Numbered from the stretch's first letter, positions 33,693-42,911 are shown. The stretch: DNA of 64,000 nucleotides from Thermoactinomycetaceae bacterium (GCA_025449975.1 JANWIG010000001.1:58165-122164), one strand, 5' to 3'. Made by a program: numbers and translations. The notes: generated by a model not told the origin, from the sequence alone.

Positions 33693-34118
33693 ATGAATGA
33701 TACTTGGGTGCTCTTTTTAGAATTTTTAGTCGTGGCAGCTGTAGTTGTCGTACTTGTTTACCTTTTTATAAAATTATTTGGCAATAAATTTGGTAAAGCA
33801 TATCGGAATAAGGCGGATCACCTGATCATAGTAACTGGAAATAATCAGCTATCGATAGAGAGCCATATACGGTCCTATTACTTTTGGAATCGTTTTCGTG
33901 GAAAACCGGGAAGGGTAACCTGTTTAGATATGGGATCGTTGGATGACACGTTAATTATATTGAAAAAGCTTGAAAATAAATATCCAGGTTTACATGTTGA
34001 GCGGATCGATGCCTCGGCAGAAGATGCCATTTCCGATTGGATTTCGTCAAATAGGCGTCCAAAGGAAAAAATATTGGTGATTGATATGAGGGAGGAAGGA
34101 GAGAGGAATTTAGCTTAA
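33693..34118 (+). CDS. uncharacterised single-pass membrane protein
   Basis: About 141 residues. One N-terminal membrane segment (about 5-28, LEFLVVAAVVVVLVYLFIKLFG) is followed by a small soluble alpha/beta domain. ADHLIIVTGNNQLSIESHIR, KPGRVTCLDMGSLDDTL and EKILVIDMR suggest a Rossmann-like fold. I recognise no family. ATG 33693 is preferred because the GGGGGGAC element is upstream; an in-frame ATG at 33672 also exists. It lies directly after the DegU-like gene and before comFA, where B. subtilis has yviA, but no similarity to YviA (DegV family) is apparent. Confidence 0.7.
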   Translation: MNDTWVLFLEFLVVAAVVVVLVYLFIKLFGNKFGKAYRNKADHLIIVTGNNQLSIESHIRSYYFWNRFRGKPGRVTCLDMGSLDDTLIILKKLENKYPGLHVERIDASAEDAISDWISSNRRPKEKILVIDMREEGERNLA

Positions 34119-34142
34119 TTTGAACTTCATATTTCATCTTGG

Positions 34143-34177
34143 TCAGGCATTTCGACGTATGCCTGATTTTTTTTTGA
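34143..34177 (+). terminator. terminator before comFA
   Basis: TCAGGCAT/ATGCCTGA stem and nine Ts. Confidence 0.9.
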
Positions 34178-34196
34178 AAGTGAAAGGGATGATCGG

Positions 34197-35870
34197 TTGA
34201 AAACGGTTGTTTATCAAGTGGAGGATCAGCGATATCTCAGCATTGCTTTACAAGTAGATCGTGTGTATTGGCAGAGAAAGAAAAAGGAAATACGACCTTT
34301 ATATGTTTCTCCATCATTTGGCGAGGCCTTTGATAGATGGGAGCGATTGAAATCAGGTAAACGAATTGCCCCAAACGGTGATGTTTGGGATGAGGAAGAG
34401 TCGGTGGAACCGTGGCAGCTGTGGGAAACGCATGCAGCTGATTTATTTCCTTTGGTCCAAGGAAGAGCTTTGTTATGGACAGAAATCGTTTCACTGGTAA
34501 AGAAATGGAAGAAAACGCTTGAGGAGGGAAGGCTAAGAGAAGTTATACAACTTTATTATTTATCAGGAAAGTTACAATGGTTTCCAGGAGTAAGATGTCA
34601 TGGAACTGTTTATCAGTGGTTTTGTCATCGCTGTTTGGGAAAAAAGGAAGGGATTTTTCTTACTCACTGCGCAAGTTGTGGTAGGCGCTGCGCCATATGT
34701 GAGCAGTGCTTGCTGCTGGGAAGGTCCAAAACTTGTCTTCCGTTTGTTTTGTTTTCTAACCGATCGACTCACAAAGGTCAAAAGATAAATGCTCGCTCTC
34801 TTTTGTTAACTCCAGCGCAACAAAAAGTAAGTCAGTCATTGCTTCATTTTCTTCATGGAGAGGAGGAAACGTTTCTACTATGGGCAGTGACTGGGGCAGG
34901 AAAAACAGAAATATTGATTCCTACTTTGCAATGGGCGCGATCCCAGGGGAAAAAGGTTTGTTGGACTTCTCCCCGAAAGGATGTTGTCTTGGAAATTGCC
35001 GAGCGGTTAAGGTATTATCTACCGGAAGTGGGGATTACATCTCTATATGGAGGAAGTCCTGATTTATGGTCCAATGGGGAAATCGTAGTTGCTACCGCTC
35101 ATCAAGTATGGCGCTTTCATCGATGTTTTGATGTGATGATTGTGGATGAAGTCGATGCATTTCCCTTATATCAAAATGATTCTTTAGAGAAAGGCATTCA
35201 GCGAGCAATAGCAGCAAAGGGAAAAACGATTTTGCTGACAGCGACGCCTCCTTCAGAGTGGATCGAATGGTCACAGTCGGGGCGTTTGCCATCCAGTATT
35301 TTACCGGTAAGATATCATGGTTATCCTTTGCCGATTCCAAAGAGCATTTACACGAAAAAGATCTGGAAGAAGATTGCAGATAAAAAGCCGCTTTCAGGGC
35401 TTAGCCAATTTTTGGAGCAGGTCGAAAGGCGTAAAGGACAAGGGATGATTTTTGTCCCGGGAATCCGTCAGGTAAGCCAAGTGGTGGAATGGTTGTATCA
35501 TTATTATCCGGAGAAACGAGATTTGATCGAAGGGGTATACAGTCAGTCTCCTCGAAGAGCAAAGGTAATTTCGGAATTTCGCAGTCAAAAGATCTCTTTT
35601 CTCGTCACTACTTCTATTTTAGAGAGAGGGGTAACGGTACCTACTTGCCATGTGTTGGTTCTGGGAGCGGATCATATTATTTTTGATGCTACTTCATTGA
35701 TGCAAATCGCTGGAAGAGTAGGGCGATCTGCAGCATATCAAGCAGGAGAGGTGTGGTTTTTAGCTACGGATAAAACGGAGGCACAAAAACAGGCAAAAAA
35801 ACGGCTATATGATCTGAACCGTTTAGCCGAAAAAGCAGGATTTATTAAAAAAGGGGCGTATTACCAATGA
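34197..35870 (+). CDS. comFA: competence helicase ComFA
   Basis: A 557-residue DEAD-like ATPase that drives uptake of transforming DNA. The N-terminal part holds a Cys-rich zinc module (FCHRC, HCASC, CAICEQC, about 142-170). The helicase core then shows Walker A AVTGAGKTEILIP, motif II IVDEVDAFP and LTATPP. The second RecA domain has TTSILERGVTVP and QIAGRVGRS. It starts at TTG 34197 with AAAGGGA upstream and overlaps comFC by four bases (ATGA), so the two are coupled. comFB, present in B. subtilis, is absent. Confidence 0.92.
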   Translation: MKTVVYQVEDQRYLSIALQVDRVYWQRKKKEIRPLYVSPSFGEAFDRWERLKSGKRIAPNGDVWDEEESVEPWQLWETHAADLFPLVQGRALLWTEIVSLVKKWKKTLEEGRLREVIQLYYLSGKLQWFPGVRCHGTVYQWFCHRCLGKKEGIFLTHCASCGRRCAICEQCLLLGRSKTCLPFVLFSNRSTHKGQKINARSLLLTPAQQKVSQSLLHFLHGEEETFLLWAVTGAGKTEILIPTLQWARSQGKKVCWTSPRKDVVLEIAERLRYYLPEVGITSLYGGSPDLWSNGEIVVATAHQVWRFHRCFDVMIVDEVDAFPLYQNDSLEKGIQRAIAAKGKTILLTATPPSEWIEWSQSGRLPSSILPVRYHGYPLPIPKSIYTKKIWKKIADKKPLSGLSQFLEQVERRKGQGMIFVPGIRQVSQVVEWLYHYYPEKRDLIEGVYSQSPRRAKVISEFRSQKISFLVTTSILERGVTVPTCHVLVLGADHIIFDATSLMQIAGRVGRSAAYQAGEVWFLATDKTEAQKQAKKRLYDLNRLAEKAGFIKKGAYYQ

Positions 35871-36589
35871 AGAGGTGGTGGTTAAACTTTTTTCCATCCC
35901 ACCGGAATGGTTGGTGTTGTGGTGCGACGCCAGTTCGTTCATTTGCTTTTTCCGCTGTATGGAAGCAAATCTGTAGTATTTGCCGAAGCCAGTTTACCTT
36001 GATTGAAGGTGTAATCTGTCAAATATGTGGACGACCGATGGAAAAGGATGGGGAGCTTTGTGCCGATTGTTGTGATCCGCGATTGCCAACGGTTTGCAAT
36101 CGAAGTGTGGCGTTGTACCAAGGGAAAGCGAAAGAGATGATCCAGCTTTTTAAATTTCGCGGAAAAGAAAGGTTGGCAACGCCATTAGGAAAATGGATGG
36201 CGGAGAAGAGTTTTCATTATTATCGGAATGTTCCCTTTTCAGTCATCACCTTTGTTCCATTGCATCCACAGCGTATGCATGAGCGAGGATTTAACCAAGC
36301 TGAGTTGTTGGCAAGAGTGATGGGAGATCGTTTAAATCTCCCTGTGCAAGGGATCCTTGAACGGACAAGGGCTACTTTTTCACAAAGCAGCCGTTCACGA
36401 AAAGACAGATTGCATGCTTTACAAAACGCTTTTCAGATTAAACCGCTCGTCGATCAGGAGTGGTTGTCTCATCAGAAGATCTTGCTTGTCGATGATGTCT
36501 ATACGACAGGTTCCACAATCAGAGAGTGTGTCAGACCACTCCACTTGGCAAAGGTGAAACAAGTTTATGCCATTACCTTTGCACGATAA
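35867..36589 (+). CDS. comFC: ComFC/amidophosphoribosyltransferase-family competence protein
   Basis: A 240-residue protein with an N-terminal zinc module (CSIC, CQICGRPM, CADCC, about 38-73) and a phosphoribosyltransferase fold. The PRPP loop is LLVDDVYTTGSTI near residue 208, preceded by the family motifs HERGFNQAELLA and RTRATFSQS. It is needed for transformation and binds ComFA and DprA in relatives. Its start overlaps the comFA stop. The 190 bases after it hold no clear gene. B. subtilis has the flagellar yvyF-flgM genes there. Confidence 0.92.
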   Translation: MKRWWLNFFPSHRNGWCCGATPVRSFAFSAVWKQICSICRSQFTLIEGVICQICGRPMEKDGELCADCCDPRLPTVCNRSVALYQGKAKEMIQLFKFRGKERLATPLGKWMAEKSFHYYRNVPFSVITFVPLHPQRMHERGFNQAELLARVMGDRLNLPVQGILERTRATFSQSSRSRKDRLHALQNAFQIKPLVDQEWLSHQKILLVDDVYTTGSTIRECVRPLHLAKVKQVYAITFAR

Positions 36590-36779
36590 GGCGAAAAGGC
36601 AGTGTTGTGTGAAGGCAAGGTATATCTAATTGGAAAGTGGTCAAAATCAAGGATAGGTGAAAGCGATGGACAAAACGAAAACAGGGAGGTGTATTTTTCT
36701 GCTACTAGGAGGGCGTAGCAAAAAAAGTCGCGCAAATCATTGAATCGCAAAAGATGCAAAGGTAGCAGGAAGTGTTGAA

Positions 36780-37895
36780 ATGAATAAAACAGAATTAATT
36801 GAGAAAGTAGCTGAAAGTACAGGGAAGACAAAAAAAGAAGCAGCATTGTTTGTTGACTCAGTTTTTCAGTCCATTGCGGAGGCTCTGAAAAATGGTGAAA
36901 AGGTAACATTAATCGGGTTTGGTGTGCGCCCGTAAGGCTTTTGTAGAAATGCCATTTATATGGCTAGGAGAAAGAGGTTGCTCCTATTACCACTGACCTT
37001 ACCGGTTTCCCGAAAGGGAGAAGGGAAGATAGCATGGTCAGAAAGGCACAAGTCAACCGAACTGCCAAGGTTGCGACTGCGTGTCGAGGTAAGAATGAGC
37101 AGATATGGTGAAGGCTTTATTGCTTGAATCCGAGCACTGGTGGGTTAAACCGATCCCTCCCACATACGGGCAGTTGAGATGTGGGATCTGCTAATCTCCA
37201 CGAATGAAGTGGAGTTTGCAGCTAGCGATTTACCAAAGCGGTAGCTGTCAACCTCTATGTAGCAGAGCCAACCTATTGAAGGGTTTGTGCAAAAGGACAC
37301 CTAAGTCTGCTTTTTGTTCTGCAAAAGCTAAACGGGGATTACCTAAGTGAGAATGCCTTCGTTGGCTATGTGAGGAAGTCACTGAAAATCTCATAAGGTA
37401 ACGGAGTTCCCGTAGTAGTCCGCGGACAGGAAAGCTGTCTACATGGCGAAGGGGAACAGTTGCTGTCCTTCCTTCCATCATGCTGTGGGCGTATCGAAAT
37501 GATACAGAGGTCCAAAGTGTGAAAAAAGGTGTACGAGCTTAAATGCTTCTGATCGGAATAAAAAAGATTTCAGTACGAAACCTATACATAAGAAAATGAA
37601 ACGGATCTGAGCAAGATATGCGTATGGATCTGGGAGATGTAAGTTCGTACATGGGTAGCAATGGAGAGCCGTATACGCTGAAAGGTGTACGTGCGGTTCG
37701 GAGGGGAGTTCTGAGAAACCTGCTGGCGAGACAAGCCAGTAAGGCGCTTGGTTCTTACCCTACAATTTTGAAGTGCGTGAACGAGCCTCAAGAACGGGTA
37801 GAAATCCACAAACTGGAGAGCCGATCCATATTGAGGCAAGTAGAGTTCCATCTTTTAAGGCTGGAAAGCAATTGAAAGAAGCAGTTAATCCGTAA
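36780..37895 (+). CDS. hup: HU-type DNA-binding protein, interrupted by a group II intron (exons 36780-36923 and 37764-37895)
   Basis: HU bends and compacts DNA and is normally essential or near-essential in Firmicutes. Exon 1 encodes 48 residues, [20 protein letters not shown] to the conserved LIGFG. Exon 2 resumes with [15 protein letters not shown] and ends after 43 residues. Joined exactly at 36923/37764 they give a 91-residue protein with the usual HU length and order, with no residue lost or gained. The intervening 840 bases are a group II intron. Without splicing the frame is broken, so function depends on the intron being active. AGGAAGTG precedes the ATG. Confidence 0.9.
36924..37763 (+). 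mobile_element. ORF-less group II intron inserted in hup
   Basis: The 5' end is GTGCGCC, the group II consensus, and the 3' end is ...CTTACCCTAC. Domain V is at 37666-37699 with AGCCG, a GAAA loop and CGGTT. ACCAAA (37232-37237) in the loop of a CAGCTA/TAGCTG hairpin is the exact complement of the last six exon-1 bases, TTTGGT, i.e. EBS1/IBS1. The T before it could pair with the first A of exon 2 (delta pair). CCGAT at 37150-37154 may be EBS2, complementary to ATCGG at 36912-36916. No reverse transcriptase/maturase is encoded, so a trans-acting protein is probably required. Its short, A-rich domain IV region ends just before domain V. Confidence 0.88.
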
Positions 37896-37915
37896 TGGAA
37901 AGATGAGGAGAAACC

Positions 37916-37946
37916 CAGCACTGATCCTACGGGATTAGTGCTTTAT
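37916..37946 (+). terminator. terminator after hup
   Basis: AGCACTGATCC/GGATTAGTGCT with a four-base loop, then TTTATT. The remaining 286 bases before hpf hold an AT-rich promoter region with TTGACA at 38095-38100. Confidence 0.85.
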
Positions 37947-38231
37947 TGTGGATATGTGGATAACTTTGTGAATAACTTTTATTTAAAATATTGATAGATC
38001 TGGTTAAGAAAGACAAAAAAGCTTGGGCATAACTAGAATAGACGGAGATGGGAGCAAAGGAATTATTCTGAAGAAAAAGATCCATTTAACAATATTGACA
38101 ATCTACATGAATAGAATTAACTTTTATTATATTACGTATAATATTTCTTTAAAAGTTTGTAAAAGTTGGGGGAGGAATTTTATAAATAGTGGGGAATAAA
38201 TAAGTTATAAAGCGGAAGGAGGATTCACATA

Positions 38232-38792
38232 ATGAATTGTATCATCCGTGGAAATAATTTGGAGATCACAGATGCATTAAAGGAGTTTATTGAGAGAAAA
38301 CTGTCTCGCTTAGACAAGTACTTTGGTAAGCCTTTTAACGCGAATGTGGCGTTAAGCGTTCAAAAAGATGATCATCGCGTTGAAGTGACGATTCCTTATC
38401 CAGGAATGATGATCCGTGCAGAAGAAGTAAGCGAAGATATGTACGCATCTGTTGATTTAGTAGTAGAAAAACTTGAGCGTCAAATTCGCAAATATAAAAC
38501 GAAGGTGAATCGTAAGCTTCGTTCAGATGGGAGCCTCCGCTTTCTCCAAAATGGTTCTAGTTTACAATCATCCGCGGTTTCTGTGGAAGAGTTAGATGAT
38601 GGACCCGAAATCAAAATTGTACGCCGTAAACAATTTGAATTTAAACCGATGGATCCTGAAGAAGCCGTTTTACAGATGGAAATGCTTGGGCATAATTTTT
38701 TTGTCTTTCACAATGCTGAAACGGATCAGGTGAACGTCATTTATAAACGAAAGGATGGGAAATACGGCTTAATCGAGCCTGAGTCAGAATAA
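38232..38792 (+). CDS. hpf: long-form ribosome hibernation promoting factor
   Basis: A 186-residue protein that dimerises 70S ribosomes into 100S particles in stationary phase. The N-terminal S30AE domain (about 1-100) starts MNCIIRGNNLEITDALKEFI. The C-terminal dimerisation domain (about 130-186) has IVRRKQFEFKPMDPEEAV and ends with a conserved GKYGLIEP. Length is typical of long HPF (YvyD). GGAAGGAGG is located ahead of the ATG. It lies upstream of secA as in B. subtilis, but separated from it by polysaccharide genes. Confidence 0.95.
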   Translation: MNCIIRGNNLEITDALKEFIERKLSRLDKYFGKPFNANVALSVQKDDHRVEVTIPYPGMMIRAEEVSEDMYASVDLVVEKLERQIRKYKTKVNRKLRSDGSLRFLQNGSSLQSSAVSVEELDDGPEIKIVRRKQFEFKPMDPEEAVLQMEMLGHNFFVFHNAETDQVNVIYKRKDGKYGLIEPESE

Positions 38793-38801
38793 ATTTAAAT
38801 A

Positions 38802-38841
38802 AAAACAACCTAACACTGGAATGAGTGTTAGGTTGTTTTAC
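38802..38841 (+). terminator. terminator after hpf
   Basis: AACAACCTAACACT/AGTGTTAGGTTGTT, a perfect 14-bp stem followed by TTTA. Confidence 0.92.
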
Positions 38842-38923
38842 TTTTTCTCAGATAATTGACTAAGAGCAAACCTTTTTATATCCTAAGTGTATTGGTTTTT
38901 TAGCTGAAATATAGGATGGTTCC

Positions 38924-38940
38924 ATTTATAATAGAGAAGG
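38924..38940 (+). promoter_or_regulatory. probable -10 region, identical to 6156-6172
   Basis: ATTTATAATAGAGAAGG with TATAAT, about 90 bases before the polymerase-like gene. Confidence 0.4.
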
Positions 38941-39031
38941 GTTTAGTAACGTTATAGAAGATGCAATAAAGCCATTTATTGTGTTACATTGAATATATGT
39001 TCTGTCATAATAATGGATACCTACCAGTAGA

Positions 39032-40456
39032 ATGATATTATGTTGGGGATGGGGTAAGGTGGTAGAAAAAATTTTTACTAATAAGAACCTAGGAATGATC
39101 TTTTATTTATTCATTTTTTTTGCTTTATTAGGTCCGACATTTGGCATAAACTTACATCCAGAGTTTAAACTTACTTTCTTTCGGGTACTTTTCTTTGTTT
39201 TATTATTTGGTTTAGCTGCGCGGTATTTAAAATATAAAAAATGGGAAATCGACCATTTGATGCCAATCCGCTGGTATGCGTTCTTTTTTATTTTTTGGTT
39301 TGTTTATGCATTGGTTTCCCTTGCATGGGTTGTTGATTTGTCACTCGGGATCCGTTATCTTGTTTTTCTAGTGATGATGTTATTATTTTGTTTTTCATAC
39401 CCATATTTTATCAAAGGGTTACAGGAAGTCCGGATTACCTTGGCTGTTCTCTTTGTTGCTTTTGTGACGATGATTTACTTTGGGGTATTTGAATCTATCA
39501 CTTATGTCCATTTACCCTCCTCTCGCTATTGGGGAAGCGATAGCGCATCTGTCACCTCTTTTTTCAATAACCAAAATGATTTTGCTACAATGATTACCAT
39601 CTCATTTCCTTTTTTAATAACGGCTTTGTATGGATTAAAGCTAAATAAAAAGTTGAAAACATTTATTTATATTACGATAATATTTACAATATATTGTTTA
39701 TTGGCAACTGGTTCACGCAGCAATACTTTTTTTGCCTTGCCACTCATAATCATTGTCGGTTTGATTGGTATTCCATTTACAGTTGCCCGTGAAAAGCTGA
39801 CAAGAGTCAATATTTTTAAAGGAATTGCTGTAGTTCTATCGATTTCCCTCTTGTCGGGTTTGTTGAGCTATTTCTTATTGGCCAACAATGAGAGGCAAAA
39901 ACTAGCAAGTACATTTGGGATTTTTCAAGACCTAAAAACTGGACCCAATGATTTGGATGAATTGGAAAGCGACGAAGTGGTACAAGGGGCTGGAACAGGA
40001 GGACAAAGCATTACATCGCGGAAGTATCTGCTATTGCATGGTCTTGACTTCCTACAAAAAAGTTATTATTTTGGAGTAGGAGCAGGCAATGTGGAAGCCC
40101 ATATGGAAGGAAAAAAGGGAGTTAATACAATTAATATTCACAATTGGTGGGCGGAAATATTGGTTAACTTTGGCTTACTGATCTTTATCCCTTATATGTT
40201 CTTATATGCTTGGCTTGTGTATCGTCTGTGGAATCTGGCTCGACTGAAAAAGTCGGCTCATGTTTCGCCTGTTCTCCGCTGGGCGGCCTTCGCCTGTATG
40301 CTATCTTTGATTGGGTATTTCTTTGGTGGAATGGCTCCAAGCACAGCCATTCACTTTACACCTATGTGGACTTTGGTTGGGTTTTCTTTAGCCATTGTCG
40401 CATTGGGTGAACAGCAAAAACTTCAAACCGGAAGTTCCGTTGCTAGTTTATCATAA
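39032..40456 (+). CDS. O-antigen ligase/Wzy-type polymerase family membrane protein
   Basis: A 474-residue protein with about 11-12 membrane segments. A large extracytoplasmic loop (about 295-365) comes before INIHNWWAEILVNFGLL, the conserved His-containing motif of the Wzy_C/O-antigen ligase family. FFNNQNDFATM and ATGSRSNTF are also typical. It would polymerise or ligate lipid-linked oligosaccharides outside the membrane. GTG 39059 is an alternative start, since the first residues MILCWGWGK overlap a G-rich ribosome-binding-like stretch. It pairs with the glycosyltransferase downstream. Confidence 0.82.
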   Translation: MILCWGWGKVVEKIFTNKNLGMIFYLFIFFALLGPTFGINLHPEFKLTFFRVLFFVLLFGLAARYLKYKKWEIDHLMPIRWYAFFFIFWFVYALVSLAWVVDLSLGIRYLVFLVMMLLFCFSYPYFIKGLQEVRITLAVLFVAFVTMIYFGVFESITYVHLPSSRYWGSDSASVTSFFNNQNDFATMITISFPFLITALYGLKLNKKLKTFIYITIIFTIYCLLATGSRSNTFFALPLIIIVGLIGIPFTVAREKLTRVNIFKGIAVVLSISLLSGLLSYFLLANNERQKLASTFGIFQDLKTGPNDLDELESDEVVQGAGTGGQSITSRKYLLLHGLDFLQKSYYFGVGAGNVEAHMEGKKGVNTINIHNWWAEILVNFGLLIFIPYMFLYAWLVYRLWNLARLKKSAHVSPVLRWAAFACMLSLIGYFFGGMAPSTAIHFTPMWTLVGFSLAIVALGEQQKLQTGSSVASLS

Positions 40457-40473
40457 ATCCGTTTTAGAATTAT

Positions 40474-40503
40474 GGTAACCCAGCGAATGGGGTTACCTCT
40501 TTC
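40474..40503 (+). terminator. terminator after the polymerase-like gene
   Basis: GGTAACCC/GGGGTTACC stem then TCTTTCC. The T tract is weak. Confidence 0.65.
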
Positions 40504-40550
40504 CTATTTTATTTGGGGGATTTCATTCTATTGTAAGGAAGTGAGAGAGC

Positions 40551-41807
40551 TTGCGAATTTGGTTAGTCAATCATTATGCCGTACCGCCAAATATTGCTGG
40601 GATTACACGTCACTTTGAATTGGCGAAGGAATGGGCAGGTGAGGAAGATACTCAGGTAACGATCTGGGCATCTAGCTTTACTCATCCGCGTCGACAGTTT
40701 ATCAGCAAAGAAGAAAAAGATGCGATTGATTTCGCTGATGGGATGGAAGTAAATTGGATCTGGTCCTTCCCACACAAAAAAAATGATGTCTGGCGTATTG
40801 TCAACATGCTGAGCTTTTGTATTCTCTTTTTCTTTAGAGCATTATTTACCAAACGTCCGGATGTGATCGTCGCTTCTTCTCCACATATTTTCACAGGATT
40901 TTTTGCTTGGATGGTTGCGGCGATCAAAGGCTGTCCATTGGTTTTTGAAGTTCGTGATCTTTGGCCTGATACATTGATTAAAATGGGTGGTTTAAAAAAT
41001 CCAAGCGCCGTCCGCTTTTTAACTTGGATGGAAAATTTGTTATATCGCAAAGCCGAACGAATCATCGTTTTAACCGAATACCAACGAAAATTTATTATGA
41101 AGCGTGGTTTCCCGGAAGAGAAAATTAAATTGATTCCAAATGGTGTGGTTGTAAAATCTTGGAGTCCCAATCCAAGTGAAAGAGACAATTATAAGCGAAA
41201 AATGGGAATTCCTGTCGATGATTTTATTGCGATCTATACAGGGGCGCATGGCCCAGCGAATGCGTTGCATCATGTTGTTAAGGCAGGGAAGTATTTAGAA
41301 GATAAAAAAACGCATATTGTCTTAATTGGTGATGGACCAGAAAAAGAGAAATTGATCAAGTTAAAACAGGAAAAGGGAATTGAGAATGTTCATTTTTTAG
41401 ATCCTGTACCGAAATCAGAAATCTTTAATTACACGTATGCTGCGGATTGTGGCATCATCTGCTTATCAGATAATGAAATTTTCCGTGGTGCTCGTCCGAA
41501 TAAACTATTTGATTATTCATTTGTAGGAAAGCCGATTATTACAATGGTCGATGGCGAATTGCGTGAAATCGTCGAAAAGAATCATCTCGGGATCTTTAGT
41601 GAGCCTGAAAATCCTAAGGCTTTAGCAGAATCGATCAAAAAAGTGAAGAAGTTTTCAGCGGATCAGCTAAAAGAAATTGCGAAAAATGGCCGCGATTATA
41701 TTGACCGCGAAGGAGACCGTAAAAAATTGGCTCATAAATATCATGGCATTTTGAAAGAGATGTTAAAAGAAAGAGAGCTAAAAAAAACGGCTAATTTAGC
41801 TGGTTAA
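40551..41807 (+). CDS. family 4 glycosyltransferase (WbuB/FnlC-like)
   Basis: A 418-residue GT-B enzyme starting at TTG with AAGGAAGTGAGAG upstream. RIWLVNHYAVPPNIAGITRHFE at the N-terminus and LVFEVRDLWPDTLIKMGGL are signatures of the WbuB-type group that acts on amino sugars. The C-terminal domain has FIAIYTGAHGPANALHHVV and FRGARPNKLFDYSFVGKPII. Donor sugar unknown. Followed by a strong terminator, so it probably ends a two-gene unit. Confidence 0.86.
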   Translation: MRIWLVNHYAVPPNIAGITRHFELAKEWAGEEDTQVTIWASSFTHPRRQFISKEEKDAIDFADGMEVNWIWSFPHKKNDVWRIVNMLSFCILFFFRALFTKRPDVIVASSPHIFTGFFAWMVAAIKGCPLVFEVRDLWPDTLIKMGGLKNPSAVRFLTWMENLLYRKAERIIVLTEYQRKFIMKRGFPEEKIKLIPNGVVVKSWSPNPSERDNYKRKMGIPVDDFIAIYTGAHGPANALHHVVKAGKYLEDKKTHIVLIGDGPEKEKLIKLKQEKGIENVHFLDPVPKSEIFNYTYAADCGIICLSDNEIFRGARPNKLFDYSFVGKPIITMVDGELREIVEKNHLGIFSEPENPKALAESIKKVKKFSADQLKEIAKNGRDYIDREGDRKKLAHKYHGILKEMLKERELKKTANLAG

Positions 41808-41823
41808 GCTGGATCATATAAGA

Positions 41824-41866
41824 ACAACGACCTCGGTTGCTAAAACCGAAGGTCGTTATTTTTTTA
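41824..41866 (+). terminator. terminator after the glycosyltransferase gene
   Basis: AACGACCTCGGTT/AACCGAAGGTCGTT with a short loop and seven Ts. Confidence 0.92.
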
Positions 41867-41946
41867 CAGAAAGTTATTGTTTAGAATGAAGGAATTATAT
41901 TATTTCGTTGGTGTGAAGCATAAAAATGGAAAAAGCGATAAGTATT

Positions 41947-42546
41947 TTAATCTTTCTGTACTTGACAGTGCTCTACTAATCCGCCCAAGTAATTGATAAA
42001 TTTTGTAACCGTTGGAGCCCAGTGGGAATTGGTATTATGAATATCATTTTTGGCACCGATGGGAGCGTAAATGGGAGCAATTTGAGCAGGAGTATGCAAG
42101 CCTTTTTGGATATAATTGCGATAGAGATTGGCTGTCATCGCCTCAATCCCTTGCTCCAAAGAAGAAAAATGAAGAAATTCCATTGGATTTTTGGGATCCA
42201 TCAACCCACCGGGGTTGTTATAATTTTTTACGGCATTGGAGGTTCCTTTTCCGGTTTCAAACAGGGCGATGGAAGCAACCAATGTTGGGTCAACATTGTA
42301 TTTTTCCGCTGCATGGATAAAAGCATCGGCTTTCTCTTTGAAGACGCCTTTGTTCTTAAGCTTTTTATTCAGTTCTTCATGTGTAATCGGGCGCTTGTCT
42401 TGGCGACAATAGATCGTATCATCTGGCATGGAAGATATTAAATAATTATCGTATGCTGTGGAAGAAATCACCCAATAATAGGCGGCGATCACAAGCCCCA
42501 CGATCAAAACAAACCAAAAAGTAAATTTTAAAAGGTTCCGAATCAT
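41947..42546 (-). CDS. membrane-anchored endo-beta-N-acetylglucosaminidase (GH73-like)
   Basis: A 199-residue protein with one N-terminal membrane anchor (about 7-27) and a glucosaminidase domain. DPTLVASIALFETGKGTSNA carries the probable catalytic Glu, followed by NNPGGLMDP and the Tyr-rich C-terminal half. Such enzymes cut the peptidoglycan glycan strand. It is convergent with the glycosyltransferase and divergent from secA. Its role in growth or sporulation cannot be told from the sequence. Confidence 0.8.
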   Translation of the reverse strand: MIRNLLKFTFWFVLIVGLVIAAYYWVISSTAYDNYLISSMPDDTIYCRQDKRPITHEELNKKLKNKGVFKEKADAFIHAAEKYNVDPTLVASIALFETGKGTSNAVKNYNNPGGLMDPKNPMEFLHFSSLEQGIEAMTANLYRNYIQKGLHTPAQIAPIYAPIGAKNDIHNTNSHWAPTVTKFINYLGGLVEHCQVQKD

Positions 42547-42911
42547 TGTCTTTAATCTCTCATTATAAATTTTTTTGTATAAAGAGACAATATTTGTTTG
42601 GATGAATCCATTTTCAATTTTGTTTTGTATTTTAACATTTTTATATCACATGTACCATGTAAAAAGTTTGAACGATTCTCAGGGGAGATTAGACACCTTT
42701 TTTTATCTCTTGTCGTTACAAGTAAGAGAAGGAGAATTAGTAAACCATCACGAAATGGTTGCACATTGGTGGTTTTTCGTGAAAAAGGAGAGCTGTTTTG
42801 ATAAACTAAAAAATGGTACCTTTTTTCATGAATGGAGAGATCCAATTAGCCAGGAATGGAAAAATGGGAATTTCCTTGAGATAAATAATTTAATTTATTG
42901 GAGGGATGAAG
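42547..42911. other. intergenic region upstream of secA
   Basis: A 365-base AT-rich stretch. Weak reading frames exist on both strands, but none has a ribosome-binding site with a recognisable product. It should hold divergent promoters for the glucosaminidase and secA. Confidence 0.5.

Noticed and set aside
37618..37875. 85-codon frame across intron domain V and the second HU exon
   Set aside because: It is in a different frame from HU and covers catalytic intron RNA.
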